Shown here in pieces: positions 1 through 10,137 of a DNA stretch of 64,000 nucleotides. The notes under the pieces are model-generated. The model did not search any database. It saw only the letters and a list, made by a program, of their open reading frames with translations, and was not told where the DNA came from. The position numbers were made by a program, and so were the translations under genes. The DNA is from Shewanella sp. MBTL60-007 (lineage in GTDB: Bacteria; Pseudomonadota; Gammaproteobacteria; Enterobacterales; Shewanellaceae). Location of the stretch: NCBI RefSeq assembly GCF_019654915.1, contig NZ_BPET01000022.1:1-64000 (forward strand), written 5' to 3'. The stretch's first letter is position 1. Each line of letters starts with the position of its first letter.

Positions 1-56
1 AAGAGCGTTGCCTGCTTGGCGTTCTTACGAACCGCTTCAAGTGGCTAGGGCTGCGT

Positions 57-84
57 ATTCTACACTTCCCGTTGTTGGCGTCAA
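57..84 (-). promoter_or_regulatory. rRNA operon promoter P2, reading left
   Basis: On the minus strand a -35 TTGACG (79-84) is separated by 16 bp from a -10 TAGAAT (57-62), followed by GC-containing sequence. It lies about 215 bp downstream of a second promoter of rRNA type, which matches the P1/P2 tandem of gammaproteobacterial rrn operons. The 16S gene itself must lie left of base 1 and is not visible. Confidence 0.75.
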
Positions 85-272
85 GCGTTTATTTTAAGAA
101 GTTTTTCAAGCGATGATTCTTTATACAAGGCACATCAAATGAAGCTCTTAAACCGCTTGTCACCAGATTCAAATCTCTTTCGATTTTTGAATTCCTAACA
201 CTGCTGCAAGTCCCGTGCTATCTAGCGTTTACGCTGGGTAGCTAGCCTGCTGTGCCGTGTCAGTGGATGCGC

Positions 273-300
273 ATTATAGGGAGATTTAAGACGAGCGCAA
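273..300 (-). promoter_or_regulatory. rRNA operon promoter P1, reading left
   Basis: The minus strand shows -35 TTGCGC (295-300), a 16-bp spacer and a perfect -10 TATAAT (273-278). The following GCGCATCCACTGACACGG is nearly identical to the discriminator and start region of E. coli rrn P1 promoters. The GC-rich discriminator is the hallmark of stringent (ppGpp/DksA) control. The sequence from 272 down to 1 would be the rRNA leader. The AT-rich stretch at 301-345 could be an UP element or Fis-binding region, which is inferred from composition only. Confidence 0.85.
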
Positions 301-352
301 GAGTAAAAATGAATAAATCTCTAGTTTCATTACTGTTTGCTTATAAAACCCC

Positions 353-381
353 CTGACTAGCTACTTTTTAGGCTTTATAAT
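353..381 (+). promoter_or_regulatory. putative promoter of the carbonic anhydrase-like gene
   Basis: A -35-like CTGACT (353-358), a 17-bp spacer and a perfect -10 TATAAT (376-381) lie about 30 bp before the start codon. A Shine-Dalgarno AAGGA at 400-404 follows. The promoter is divergent from the rRNA P1 promoter, so the two upstream regions overlap. Confidence 0.5.
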
Positions 382-411
382 GCCATAAAACGCCATTTTA
401 AGGACTTTTAG

Positions 412-969
412 ATGACTAACTCCAGAAACAATAAGTCACTGCGCTCATATAAGGGCATTGTTCCTGAGCTAAAGAGTAATGTATATATCGACCAAGACTG
501 CGTTCTAGTCGGTGATATTACGCTAGATGATGACTCTAGCGTTTGGCCTTTAGTCGCTGCTCGGGGCGATGTAAACAGTATCTATATCGGTAAACGTTCA
601 AATATCCAAGATGGTACTGTGCTACATGTCACTCGTAAGTCACCATCTTTACCCGAAGGTCACCCTTTAATTATTGGTGATGATGTGACAGTTGGTCACA
701 AAGCTATGCTACATGGATGCAAAGTCGGCAATCGTATTTTAGTCGGCATGGGGGCTATCATTTTAGATGGAGCCATATTAGAAGATGATGTGATTTTAGG
801 TGCAGGCTCGTTAGTGCCGCCAGGAAAAGTACTAAAGAGTGGTTTTCTTTATGTTGGCAGCCCGGCGAAACAAGCTCGACCACTTACCGAGGCAGAGCTT
901 GCCTTCCTGCCTCAGTCAGCTGACAACTATGTCAGACTAAAGAACGAATATCTACAAGAAGACAAGTAG
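412..969 (+). CDS. yrdA: gamma-class carbonic anhydrase family protein
   Basis: This 185-residue protein is built of left-handed beta-helix hexapeptide repeats, visible as I/L/V-G-D-x patterns through residues 25-150. The three zinc-ligand histidines of gamma-carbonic anhydrases are present as H72 (VLHVT), H96 (VGHKA) and H101 (MLHGC). The length fits the YrdA/CaiE family (about 180-200 aa). Many YrdA-type members bind zinc but have weak or unproven CO2-hydrating activity, so enzyme function is family inference. The ATG is preceded by AAGGA at 7-nt spacing. It is convergent with the yrdB/aroE pair, reproducing the yrd gene neighbourhood of E. coli in rearranged form. Confidence 0.88.
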   Translation: MTNSRNNKSLRSYKGIVPELKSNVYIDQDCVLVGDITLDDDSSVWPLVAARGDVNSIYIGKRSNIQDGTVLHVTRKSPSLPEGHPLIIGDDVTVGHKAMLHGCKVGNRILVGMGAIILDGAILEDDVILGAGSLVPPGKVLKSGFLYVGSPAKQARPLTEAELAFLPQSADNYVRLKNEYLQEDK

Positions 970-977
970 CCTCGAGC

Positions 978-1256
978 TTATGCTATAACGACTCTTCCCT
1001 GCTCATCGAATATCTCCTGTTCGATGAGCGCTTCAACCTCTTCCTCTATATCAAACCGATAATCATCAAATAGCTCTAGTGCTTTATTAGCAATATCCTG
1101 CTCACCGATATCCATTGTTGTCGATGACAAAGAAATCAGCTTATTTAAACTAATTCGGCATTCAATATTGGCTCCCTGAACCTGTACAGGGAAAACAATG
1201 CTTTGTGTTTGTGCGTCCCAATCTTGTAGATCGGGAAATAAAATACTCTGGTTCAT
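978..1256 (-). CDS. yrdB: YrdB-like DUF1488 protein
   Basis: A 92-residue acidic protein whose N terminus MNQSILFPD and C-terminal block rich in Glu (DIEEEVEALIEQE) match E. coli YrdB (DUF1488), which also sits directly downstream of aroE. No biochemical function is known for the family. An in-frame ATG five codons upstream (1271) would add MFEIV, but its Shine-Dalgarno GAGG lies only 1 nt away. The family N terminus and a GAG at 6-nt spacing favour 1256. The start is 23 bp after the aroE stop, so the two are probably co-transcribed. Confidence 0.8.
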   Translation of the reverse strand: MNQSILFPDLQDWDAQTQSIVFPVQVQGANIECRISLNKLISLSSTTMDIGEQDIANKALELFDDYRFDIEEEVEALIEQEIFDEQGRVVIA

Positions 1257-1279
1257 AACTATCTCAAACATACCTCAAA

Positions 1280-2095
1280 TTAGAGTTCGGCTCGTAGCTG
1301 GGCGAGAACAGGTTCTACGCTAGGTTTAACCTTACGCCAGATAAAGAAACTTTCGGCAGCTTGGCCCACCAGCATGCCTAAGCCATCTATGGTTTGGTTG
1401 GCCCCTTGCGCTTGGGCCCACACATTAAATGCCGTTGCTTCTTTGCCATACATCATATCGTAGCAAACTGTCTTATCTGTAATCGTATCGCCACTTATAT
1501 TCGGCACCTCACCGCTTAAGCTGGAAGAAGTCGAGTTAATAACAAGGTCGTAGCTTTGACCTGTATGTGATATCGGTAAGGCATTAACCGTTCCGTAGTT
1601 AGCAAATAGTTCTACCAGAGCTTCGGCCTTAGCTTGTGTTCTGTTTACTATCGTCAGCTTTTCAATTCCTGCATTCAGTAGTGGCAAAATACAGCCTCGT
1701 GCCGCACCACCCGCTCCTACTAATAGAACATTTAGACCCGTAAGGCTGCCAAGGTTTCTTTCGAGATCAGCAACTAAGCCTAAACCATCTGTATTATCAC
1801 CTCTGACCTTACCATCAGCTTGCACCGATAAAGTATTCACCGCTCCTGCTAGCTGCGCCAGCTCACTAAGCTCGTTGCACAGAGCAAATGCTTGCTCTTT
1901 AAAAGGCACTGTAACATTGGCTCCATAGCCCTTGTTAGCAACAAACTGTTTGAATGTCTCTTCAAATGCATCAATCGGCGCTAAGATAGCCTCATAACTT
2001 AGTGACTGAGCCATTTCTTTGGCAAACATGCTATGTATCTTAGGGGACTTACTGTGTGCGATGGGGTTACCAAATACTGCGTATCGTTCAGTCAT
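1280..2095 (-). CDS. aroE: shikimate dehydrogenase
   Basis: The 271-residue enzyme reduces 3-dehydroshikimate to shikimate with NADPH in aromatic amino acid synthesis. The substrate-binding motif [10 protein letters not shown] (10-19), the catalytic lysine K66 in NVTVPFK and D103 in DNTDG are all present. The NADP-binding loop GAGGAARG follows near residue 127. Length equals E. coli AroE (272). It is followed by yrdB on the same strand and is transcribed away from the globin gene. Confidence 0.97.
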   Translation of the reverse strand: MTERYAVFGNPIAHSKSPKIHSMFAKEMAQSLSYEAILAPIDAFEETFKQFVANKGYGANVTVPFKEQAFALCNELSELAQLAGAVNTLSVQADGKVRGDNTDGLGLVADLERNLGSLTGLNVLLVGAGGAARGCILPLLNAGIEKLTIVNRTQAKAEALVELFANYGTVNALPISHTGQSYDLVINSTSSSLSGEVPNISGDTITDKTVCYDMMYGKEATAFNVWAQAQGANQTIDGLGMLVGQAAESFFIWRKVKPSVEPVLAQLRAEL

Positions 2096-2280
2096 GCTTG
2101 CAACTCTATGCGGGTTAAAACACTAGTGTAACGCGGATTAACTCTTAGGCAATCTATTCTACCCGAGTTATTTTCAGCTCTGTTTTCTACTGTGACTCAC
2201 TTAAATTGCTAGATAAATTTACTCATGGGCTTGCTACACTGTTCGCCAAAGTCGTAATAAGAAGCGGTAGAAGAAGCAAT

Positions 2281-2715
2281 ATGAACTGGTTAAAGAAGCT
2301 AGTTGGCAAAACCCAACCTAATCAAGACAGAGACCCAAGCCAATCCAATGCCTATGATCGCATCGGTGGAGAAAAGGTCATTCGCGCGATTGCCCATCAG
2401 TTTTATCTGCAGATGCAGAGCAATGAAGCAACACAAGCGTTATTGTCGATCCATAGAGCACCAATCGATGAGTCAGAACAAAAGCTATTTGAATTTCTAA
2501 GCGGCTGGCTTGGTGGGCCTCAACTTTATCAGCAGAAACATGGGCACCCAGCATTGCGGGCTAGACACATGCCATTTAAAGTCGACGAGGCCATGCGAGA
2601 TCAGTGGTTACTCTGTATGAAAGCGGCGATAGAGATAGAAGTGACTGAGCCACAGCATCAACAAGCTATCTATAGTGCAATCGCTACGCTAGCGGATCAT
2701 ATGCGAAACCAATAA
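2281..2715 (+). CDS. group 2 truncated hemoglobin
   Basis: This 144-residue globin shows the trHb2 signature: AYDRIGG at 24-30, the B10 tyrosine Y42 in HQFY, the proximal heme histidine H96 in LRARHMPF and the G8 tryptophan W109. Group 2 truncated globins bind O2 or NO and are linked to redox protection, but the specific role here is not evident. The open frame extends upstream to a TTG at 2206; the ATG at 2281, preceded by purine-rich AGAAGAAG, gives the family length. A possible promoter is TTGCTA-N18-TAATAA just upstream. It stands alone between aroE and hemF. Confidence 0.9.
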   Translation: MNWLKKLVGKTQPNQDRDPSQSNAYDRIGGEKVIRAIAHQFYLQMQSNEATQALLSIHRAPIDESEQKLFEFLSGWLGGPQLYQQKHGHPALRARHMPFKVDEAMRDQWLLCMKAAIEIEVTEPQHQQAIYSAIATLADHMRNQ

Positions 2716-2769
2716 CGTTTAAGAACATGATTGGTTTCGCTGCTATAGTGATGCTTGTGATAAAGCCCG

Positions 2770-4271
<1,502 letters not shown>

Positions 4272-4357
4272 TTATCTCTTAACCTTATGTAATCCGCGCA
4301 GTTCAATATCCCTATGACTACTCAAAAGTGATATTAGCGGGAAGATAATATAAATAC

Positions 4358-4921
4358 TTAAACAGGACGCTTATATTTGCATGTCTTTTCAGGGCACTCT
4401 AAGCGCATTCCAGCGGCTCCCTTGCGCTCAACTAAGATCCCAAAGCCACACTCAGGACAAGGTTCCGCCCTAGGTGGATAGTTGACTAAGAACTTACACT
4501 TTGGATAAGCACTACAAGCATAAAACGACTTACCAAATCGACTTGTTCTATGTTCTATATGACCTTTTTTGCATTTAGGGCAAGGGATCTCATCTTGGCT
4601 ATCGGCCTGATCATGCTTTTCGATGTGGCTACACTCAGGATAATTGGTGCAACCAATAAAAATACCAAAACGGCCAGACTTAACCGCCAGCTCATTACCG
4701 CAATCAGGGCAAACAGAACCCTCAATAATTTGTGTCTCAATCGACTCGTGCTGCACCAGCGGTCTTGTGTAATCACAACTTGGATAGTTATTACACCCAA
4801 TAAAACCACCGTGCTTACTGTGCTTTACCGACAACTCGCAGCCACATTTAGGGCAAAGCTCAAACTCTTTCTCAAGAGCGTGCTCATGCGTAGTAAACAG
4901 TTGCTGATCTATTTTGGTCAT
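4358..4921 (-). CDS. yrdD: topoisomerase I-type zinc-ribbon protein (YrdD)
   Basis: The 187-residue protein consists of four successive C4 zinc ribbons like those of the DNA topoisomerase I C terminus: CPKCGCEL..CNNYPSC, CPDCGNEL..CTNYPEC, CPKCKKGH..CSAYPKC and CPECGFGI..CPEKTC. There is no topoisomerase catalytic domain. E. coli YrdD is the equivalent next to tsaC. Single-stranded nucleic acid binding is inferred from the fold. It appears to be the first gene of the leftward unit with tsaC and hemF. Confidence 0.88.
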   Translation of the reverse strand: MTKIDQQLFTTHEHALEKEFELCPKCGCELSVKHSKHGGFIGCNNYPSCDYTRPLVQHESIETQIIEGSVCPDCGNELAVKSGRFGIFIGCTNYPECSHIEKHDQADSQDEIPCPKCKKGHIEHRTSRFGKSFYACSAYPKCKFLVNYPPRAEPCPECGFGILVERKGAAGMRLECPEKTCKYKRPV

Positions 4922-5059
4922 GATTGTCTCAATTCATCTCTATGCCGCTATTCTACCAAGGAATCGATTAAGTTTTGTATTCCAGTGTTAGAATTTCGTG
5001 AAAAGCAATGATATATTGTATTCAATAAAAGCAAAGGGATTAAAATAAAGGGATAAAAA

Positions 5060-6832
5060 ATGAATACACCCTCAAAGCTAGCTATGACTATTATAGCGGG
5101 TCTACTCACCTCTCTCTCAGGTTGTACTAGTGTCGAACAACAAGCTGTCAACCCACAAACCATTAGCCAAATCGCTGCGGCTTCCGAAACAGACCTGTTT
5201 AATGCCCAAAACCCACTCTTAACAAGAGATACCTTTTTACAGGCCAGTGCGGCTCTGAGTACGACTCAAAATATCGACTCGGCTAATCAACTACTCTACT
5301 ATTTCCGTGCCTTTAGCTATTACGGTCCAGTGGATGAGCTTAGCGCCGCAGACATCTCTGCTTTAGCGATAGCACTTGAAAACCTAAGTGATTCAGGCTT
5401 ACTCGACAACCAAGCCCGTCTGCAAGAACAGTATGCGGTGACGGTATATCGTTACTTCGCCAATAACGATGCCGCACCAGCCTTGGCCCCCCTACTTTCT
5501 CAACTAGAAACGCAGCTACAGCAACTCGCCACATCGACACCCAATAAAGCTAACGACTATGGCTTGCTAGAAACACTTAAAGCTTATGGTTTCCTATTCA
5601 ATAAAAGCCGTAAGGATGTCGATGGCGAGCTAAACAAAGTACTGCTAGCTGCCGAGCTAAATACGCCACTATTGGCATTTGCAGCTAGCCCTGCCAGTAT
5701 CCGCTCCGATAGTGACTGGCCTCGCACCAATGCATATTGGGCACTCGCCCTCTACCGTCTCGCCCTTCCTTCATCGGAAGATGGTAAAGAAACCGAGCAA
5801 GAGCTTGCCGTAGACGAAGCTGTAGCGGCAATTGCGAAAGCCGACGTTGCTCAACGTGGTGATGCAGCAAGAGATGCTTACACCGCGGGTTTTCACGTCA
5901 ACGTATTTGGTGGTCAGGAGTTGTGTGAAGAGAATAGCGAAATATGCCGCATTCCGGATCTTAAAACGGCTCTACCAATCGAGCATCACTGCTCCGATAG
6001 TTTGTTCATACTGACTCAAGATCTAAACGAGCAAGAGTTGGCAGAGAGCTGTACCAAGCTGACATCTCAAGAGTCTAATTTCCATAGTGTGTTAGAGACT
6101 GGGCTAAAACCCACACCTAATGACTTTAATACCGCACTAAGAGTTGTCGCCTTTAAGAATTGGAGCCAATACCACCTCTATGGTCAGCTGATCTTTGATA
6201 TTAATACCGATAATGGCGGAATGTACATAGAAGGCACACCATCCAAACCTGGTAATCAGGCGACCTTCTTTGCCTATCGCCAATGGTGGATCGAACCAGA
6301 GTTTAGAGTCTGGAACCTCAACCATGAATATGTACACTACCTTGATGGTCACTTTGTAAAATATGCTGGTTTTGGGCACTTCCCATCAAAAATGGTGTGG
6401 TGGTCAGAAGGCTTAGCTGAGTATGTTTCCAAGGGTAACGAGAACCCTTCAGCCCTTCGCGTTATTAAACGCGATATAGAAGAAGCACCTACACTAGAAG
6501 AGATCTTCGCCACCGAATATAAAGATGGCCAAGACAGAACCTATAAGTGGAGCTATATGGCGATTCGCTTCCTAGTGGAAAATCATCACGCCGACTTTGT
6601 ACAGCTAAGCAAATACCTTAAAACCGATTACTTTGAGGGTTACGAGCAATTGATGGCATCATTGACTAAGCATCAACCCCAATTCGCCGACTGGTTAAAT
6701 ACCCAAGTCAGCGAGTTTGATGATAGCGAAGAAGATGCCAAACCTAGGTTACACAAACAGGGGCGCTATGATTATCGTGACTACTTGCAACCAAAGCACT
6801 TAGCTCATGGTGAGAATCACCTAACATTCTAG
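5060..6832 (+). CDS. M9-like (collagenase-type) zinc metallopeptidase, lipoprotein
   Basis: This 590-residue protein has a lipoprotein signal: a hydrophobic segment about residues 8-20 and the lipobox LSGC with C22 as the lipidation site. The C-terminal half carries a gluzincin motif HEYVH (422-426) and WWSEGLAEY with E454 exactly 32 residues after the first His, the spacing of the third zinc ligand in clostridial/Vibrio M9 collagenases. The N-terminal half is helical and resembles the activator region of that family. It lacks obvious PKD or collagen-binding domains. Substrate is unknown; collagenolysis should not be assumed. SD AAAGGGA precedes the ATG. The gene is monocistronic. Confidence 0.85.
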   Translation: MNTPSKLAMTIIAGLLTSLSGCTSVEQQAVNPQTISQIAAASETDLFNAQNPLLTRDTFLQASAALSTTQNIDSANQLLYYFRAFSYYGPVDELSAADISALAIALENLSDSGLLDNQARLQEQYAVTVYRYFANNDAAPALAPLLSQLETQLQQLATSTPNKANDYGLLETLKAYGFLFNKSRKDVDGELNKVLLAAELNTPLLAFAASPASIRSDSDWPRTNAYWALALYRLALPSSEDGKETEQELAVDEAVAAIAKADVAQRGDAARDAYTAGFHVNVFGGQELCEENSEICRIPDLKTALPIEHHCSDSLFILTQDLNEQELAESCTKLTSQESNFHSVLETGLKPTPNDFNTALRVVAFKNWSQYHLYGQLIFDINTDNGGMYIEGTPSKPGNQATFFAYRQWWIEPEFRVWNLNHEYVHYLDGHFVKYAGFGHFPSKMVWWSEGLAEYVSKGNENPSALRVIKRDIEEAPTLEEIFATEYKDGQDRTYKWSYMAIRFLVENHHADFVQLSKYLKTDYFEGYEQLMASLTKHQPQFADWLNTQVSEFDDSEEDAKPRLHKQGRYDYRDYLQPKHLAHGENHLTF

Positions 6833-6839
6833 GCACAAC

Positions 6840-6871
6840 GCCAATTTGTATCCATCTCTGGGCAAATTGGC
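6840..6871 (+). repeat. inverted repeat downstream of the peptidase gene
   Basis: Perfect 9-bp arms GCCAATTTG (6840-6848) and CAAATTGGC (6863-6871) with a 14-nt loop begin 7 bp after the stop codon. There is no U-tract, so a classical terminator is unlikely. A second AT-rich stem (ATAAATGT 6909-6916 / ACATTTAT 6922-6929) follows. Confidence 0.5.
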
Positions 6872-6942
6872 ATAAGTGTTCTGACCTCTATGGATTGAGG
6901 AAATGCGAATAAATGTATGGAACATTTATCGCCAAACACAAA

Positions 6943-6964
6943 AAAGGAGGCTTAGGCCTCCTTT
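6943..6964. terminator. bidirectional intrinsic terminator between peptidase and smg
   Basis: Stem AAAGGAGGC/GCCTCCTTT with a TTAG loop. Read leftward it is followed by TTTTTTGTGTT, a good U-tract for the dprA-smg unit. Read rightward it has a shorter T-rich tail, so it may also serve the peptidase gene. Confidence 0.75.
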
Positions 6965-6983
6965 GCTTTAGATTCTATATAGA

Positions 6984-7457
6984 CTACGAGTGCAGACGCC
7001 CGTCAGGCTGTTCAAAGATAAGATCTTCCATCTGCTCATATGCAGACTCATGACCCGGCGCATTAAATAGCACCATCAGGATCACCCACTTAAGATCATC
7101 AAGATTCAGAGTTGGCTCATCAATCTCCATCACTCGGTCGATAACCATCTCACGGGTCTCGACGCTGAGCACTTTAATCTGCTCTAAAAAGAGTAAAAAG
7201 CCACGACTCTCAACATCAATCTTTTCCATTTCGGCATCGGTATAAATGCGGAATGAGTGCTGATCATGATTACAAAGATAAGGCGTGCCAGCTTCTTGAA
7301 GTTCAGCTAAACGCTCTAACCAAGAAAGTGCTTTGATAATTTCGCTCTGGTGAAATCCGGCGCGAGTAAGTTCTTTTGTGAGTTCGTCTTCATCTACCAA
7401 GAGTTCGACTTCACTATGAACATAGTTTTCAAATAAATACATGAGGATATCAAACAT
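6984..7457 (-). CDS. smg: Smg family protein (DUF494)
   Basis: A 157-residue acidic protein beginning [16 protein letters not shown], typical of Smg, the conserved partner of dprA in gammaproteobacteria; E. coli Smg is also 157 aa. Its function is unknown. The open frame continues upstream to 7508 inside dprA, but the ATG at 7457 has the Shine-Dalgarno AGAGGAG, which overlaps the dprA stop codon (2-nt gap). This points to translational coupling with dprA. Confidence 0.9.
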   Translation of the reverse strand: MFDILMYLFENYVHSEVELLVDEDELTKELTRAGFHQSEIIKALSWLERLAELQEAGTPYLCNHDQHSFRIYTDAEMEKIDVESRGFLLFLEQIKVLSVETREMVIDRVMEIDEPTLNLDDLKWVILMVLFNAPGHESAYEQMEDLIFEQPDGRLHS

Positions 7458-7459
7458 GG

Positions 7460-8563
7460 CTAGCTCCTCTTTAGTCTTATGTAACCACCAGGGACTGCAG
7501 AAATCCAACCCTGCAGCTCGAGTTCAAGCAATTGCTCTAATACTAGCTCTATGGTTTTTCCACTATGCTCGACTACATCATCTATTGTTGTAGCCTCATA
7601 GCCTACACTAGCTAACAGCGAGGAAAATGGCAAATCAGAAGCGTTCTCTCCCCCTATATGGTGACGAGCCTTAAGTTCTTCAAGGTGAAAATGCGATAAA
7701 GCGGTAACTTCTTCCAAAATGTCACTAACAGACTCGACTAACTTAGCGCCGTCACGCAACAATTGATGACATCCCTCACTTTGCTCACTGAGCACACTCC
7801 CCGGAACAGCAAACACTTCTCTCCCCTGTTCATTCGCCAACCTAGCCGTGATCAGTGAGCCACTTTTCAGGGTTGCCTCAACCACCAAGGTTCCTATAGT
7901 TAGACCGCTAATAATGCGATTTCGTTTCGGAAAATTACCAGAATATGGCTTAACGCTGGGCCAAAATTCACTAATAACACAGCCATCCTTTTGAATACCA
8001 TTGTAAATGTGACTATGCCTCTTAGGGTAGATTACATCGACTCCAGTCCCCAGAACGGCAATACTGGGTTTATCGATATCGATAGCTGCTTTATGGGCTG
8101 AACCATCAATACCTAAGGCCATACCACTGATTATACCAATACCATTCATCGCTAATTGTGTTGCTAATTGGTAAGCCACCTTTAAGCCACCTGGTGTTGC
8201 CCGCCGACTTCCGACAATGGCAAGACTGGGAAACAATAAAGCATTCCGGTTACCTTTTAAAAACAACAGTGGTGGCGGATCGCTAATCTGCTTTAGCAGT
8301 GGAGGGTAATCTGGGTCATCAAAGCTGATAAGGTGATGGTTATCTTCAGCTTGCTGCCACGCCAAAGCCGCATCAACTAAAGCATAATCGGGAGAAAGAT
8401 GAGATTGTAGTAACGACTCTGGTAAAGGCAGCGCTTGTGGCTCATGCGTTAACCTTTGCCTTAATTCGGCTACATCCATGTAATTTATTAATTGTTTAAT
8501 CCGAGCTGGTCCTAGCCCAGATACAGCAGAAACAACTAGCCAATCGACCAGTGTATCGTTAAT
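7460..8563 (-). CDS. dprA: DNA-processing protein DprA (Smf), probable ATT start
   Basis: DprA loads RecA on incoming single-stranded DNA during transformation. The Rossmann-like core is clear: [44 protein letters not shown] and NRIISGL, with a C-terminal winged-helix-like domain. No ATG or GTG exists near the expected N terminus. The open frame reaches a TTG at 8659, which lies inside a palindromic repeat and has no ribosome site. An ATT at 8563 (ATT AAC GAT ACA CTG) follows a strong SD AAAGGGA with 6-nt spacing and gives 367 residues, close to E. coli DprA (374). The ATT start is an inference; the domain assignment is firm. Confidence 0.88.
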   Translation of the reverse strand: MNDTLVDWLVVSAVSGLGPARIKQLINYMDVAELRQRLTHEPQALPLPESLLQSHLSPDYALVDAALAWQQAEDNHHLISFDDPDYPPLLKQISDPPPLLFLKGNRNALLFPSLAIVGSRRATPGGLKVAYQLATQLAMNGIGIISGMALGIDGSAHKAAIDIDKPSIAVLGTGVDVIYPKRHSHIYNGIQKDGCVISEFWPSVKPYSGNFPKRNRIISGLTIGTLVVEATLKSGSLITARLANEQGREVFAVPGSVLSEQSEGCHQLLRDGAKLVESVSDILEEVTALSHFHLEELKARHHIGGENASDLPFSSLLASVGYEATTIDDVVEHSGKTIELVLEQLLELELQGWISAVPGGYIRLKRS

Positions 8564-8657
8564 AGTTCGTCCCTTTAAAAGTGCGATGCAACCATTAATA
8601 CCAATCAGTCTAAAGATTTGGTCGCTCAGCGAGAGTTTAGCGGTTATGAGACAAGGC

Positions 8658-8867
8658 AACGAGTGAAGAACATAGTAGTTCTACGGTTAAACTCGTTAAC
8701 ACAGCATCATAAGCGATAAAACTCGCCATTTTGGAGCGTTTTGGCTTCCTAATTCTGTGTTGAACAACTTCACAAGGGAATAACTATTCTTTCAGCTATT
8801 CGCCTTGAATTAGTTTGCCAAAAACGCTCTGAGTAGATCAACTTCTTATACTGATAGGTATAAAGTT
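8658..8867. repeat. palindromic MITE/REP-like intergenic element
   Basis: About 210 bp of nested inverted repeats: AACGAGT (8658-8664) with ACTCGTT (8691-8697) enclosing AGAAC/GTTCT; 22- and 23-nt imperfect arms at 8734-8755 and 8807-8829 (GAGCGTTTT-GGC..CTAATTC against its reverse complement); and a terminal hairpin around TTATAC (8846-8851)/GTATAA (8858-8863). No open frame of note lies within. The architecture suggests a mobile or amplified non-coding element. Copies elsewhere in the genome cannot be checked here. Confidence 0.6.
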
Positions 8868-8899
8868 GCATCGAAAGAAACACTATAACTAACTCTAGT

Positions 8900-10000
8900 C
8901 TACTCACTGCTGATCAGCGAATCGGGAATTGCCAATTTGTCAGCCACTCTTACCGGCCGCTCATTAACTAAAATAATCCCCATACTCGTTTTATCGAATA
9001 CTTTAAACACCATCAACTTGCCACGATAAAGATCCGGCATCTTAACGGCGCTGTCGGAAGAGATATTAGCTAGCATCTTCTCATAACGGTTACGCTCATG
9101 AGGCTGTACAGGTATGCCATCGCCATCGATAACTACGACCTTTCCGTCTTTAAAGATAGAGAACACATGCCCAGGCTCAAGGCCATCTGTTGCCCCTCTG
9201 TCTAAATAGACCACATCAAGCTTACCCATCTCACGAATATCTTTACCCGATGCTAATACTGTCGTTGGTGCATCGACCTCCGCAGCCTTAGGCATAAAAT
9301 AGGCTGACATGAGTGAATCATCTTCGATCGGTAAGACTCGATATCCAGCGGATGTTTCCTGCAAGCTACTAAGCAACTCAACTTTGGAAATCGCCCCCGA
9401 CTCTACCACTCGACCACTGGCAGACAAGATCACCTCTAAACCTAAATCTTCGCCATCGCTATTCTTAAAGGTGCGGCCATAAGTGTAAACACCTAACTTT
9501 TCACCCACAGTAAGCTCGCCTTGAACATAGATAATGTCTGAAACCACATGGAACTTTGAGGGACTCTCTCCTCCCATGACTTTCGGCTGTGACTCATACC
9601 ACTGCTCATCGACCACGCGATTTTGTAATAAATAAGGACGAATTAACGAGAGGTCAATTGCTGGGATAGCGCCATCTTTAGGGGAAATACGCCCCTGTGG
9701 GCTCTTTCGAATATGAGGCTTAACCACTAGACGGGGCTGACCATCAATAAAGACCAAGGTAAGTCTGTCACCAGGATAAATAAGGTGCGGATTAGCCACC
9801 TGTGGGTTTGCGCCCCAAAGCTTGGGCCAACGCCAAGGATCATTGAGAAATGCGGCCGAAATATCCCAAAGGGTATCGCCTTTCTTAACCACGTAAGAAT
9901 CGGGATGCCCCGACTTTAGGGTTAGCGTATCGGCAAATACGGAGGTGCAACCAATTATGAGTGAAGCAAGTAATATTAACCGTTTCATCTGGGTATCCAT
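8900..10000 (-). CDS. secreted LysM-domain protein
   Basis: The 366-residue protein has an N-terminal signal peptide (MKRLILLASLIIGCTSVFA, cleavage near ADT) followed by one LysM domain at about residues 35-85 (SYVVKKGDTLWDISAAFLNDP...IYPGDRL), which binds peptidoglycan. The remaining 280 residues have no recognised catalytic motif. Orthologs are regularly found upstream of dprA in Shewanella and Pseudomonas, but the function is not established. Two in-frame ATGs (10000 and 9988) are possible; the second gives the cleaner signal peptide. It is divergent from def with a 137-bp shared upstream region. Confidence 0.85.
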   Translation of the reverse strand: MDTQMKRLILLASLIIGCTSVFADTLTLKSGHPDSYVVKKGDTLWDISAAFLNDPWRWPKLWGANPQVANPHLIYPGDRLTLVFIDGQPRLVVKPHIRKSPQGRISPKDGAIPAIDLSLIRPYLLQNRVVDEQWYESQPKVMGGESPSKFHVVSDIIYVQGELTVGEKLGVYTYGRTFKNSDGEDLGLEVILSASGRVVESGAISKVELLSSLQETSAGYRVLPIEDDSLMSAYFMPKAAEVDAPTTVLASGKDIREMGKLDVVYLDRGATDGLEPGHVFSIFKDGKVVVIDGDGIPVQPHERNRYEKMLANISSDSAVKMPDLYRGKLMVFKVFDKTSMGIILVNERPVRVADKLAIPDSLISSE

Positions 10001-10137
10001 GCTATTTGCTCTTTTATTAGAGTAATAAGTAGAGCTTTTGCTGTTATTGAATGCCGCTAACGACTAAAATTGAGCCATTAGCCAAAGTCAGTATAACCAA
10101 CTGACTCAGATTTGACAGACTTGTTAAGAGTTTAGGT

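Noticed and set aside
6905..6932. ATAAATGT/ACATTTAT stem after the peptidase gene considered as a terminator
   Set aside because: AT-rich short stem with no T-run; the GC-rich hairpin at 6943-6964 is the better candidate.
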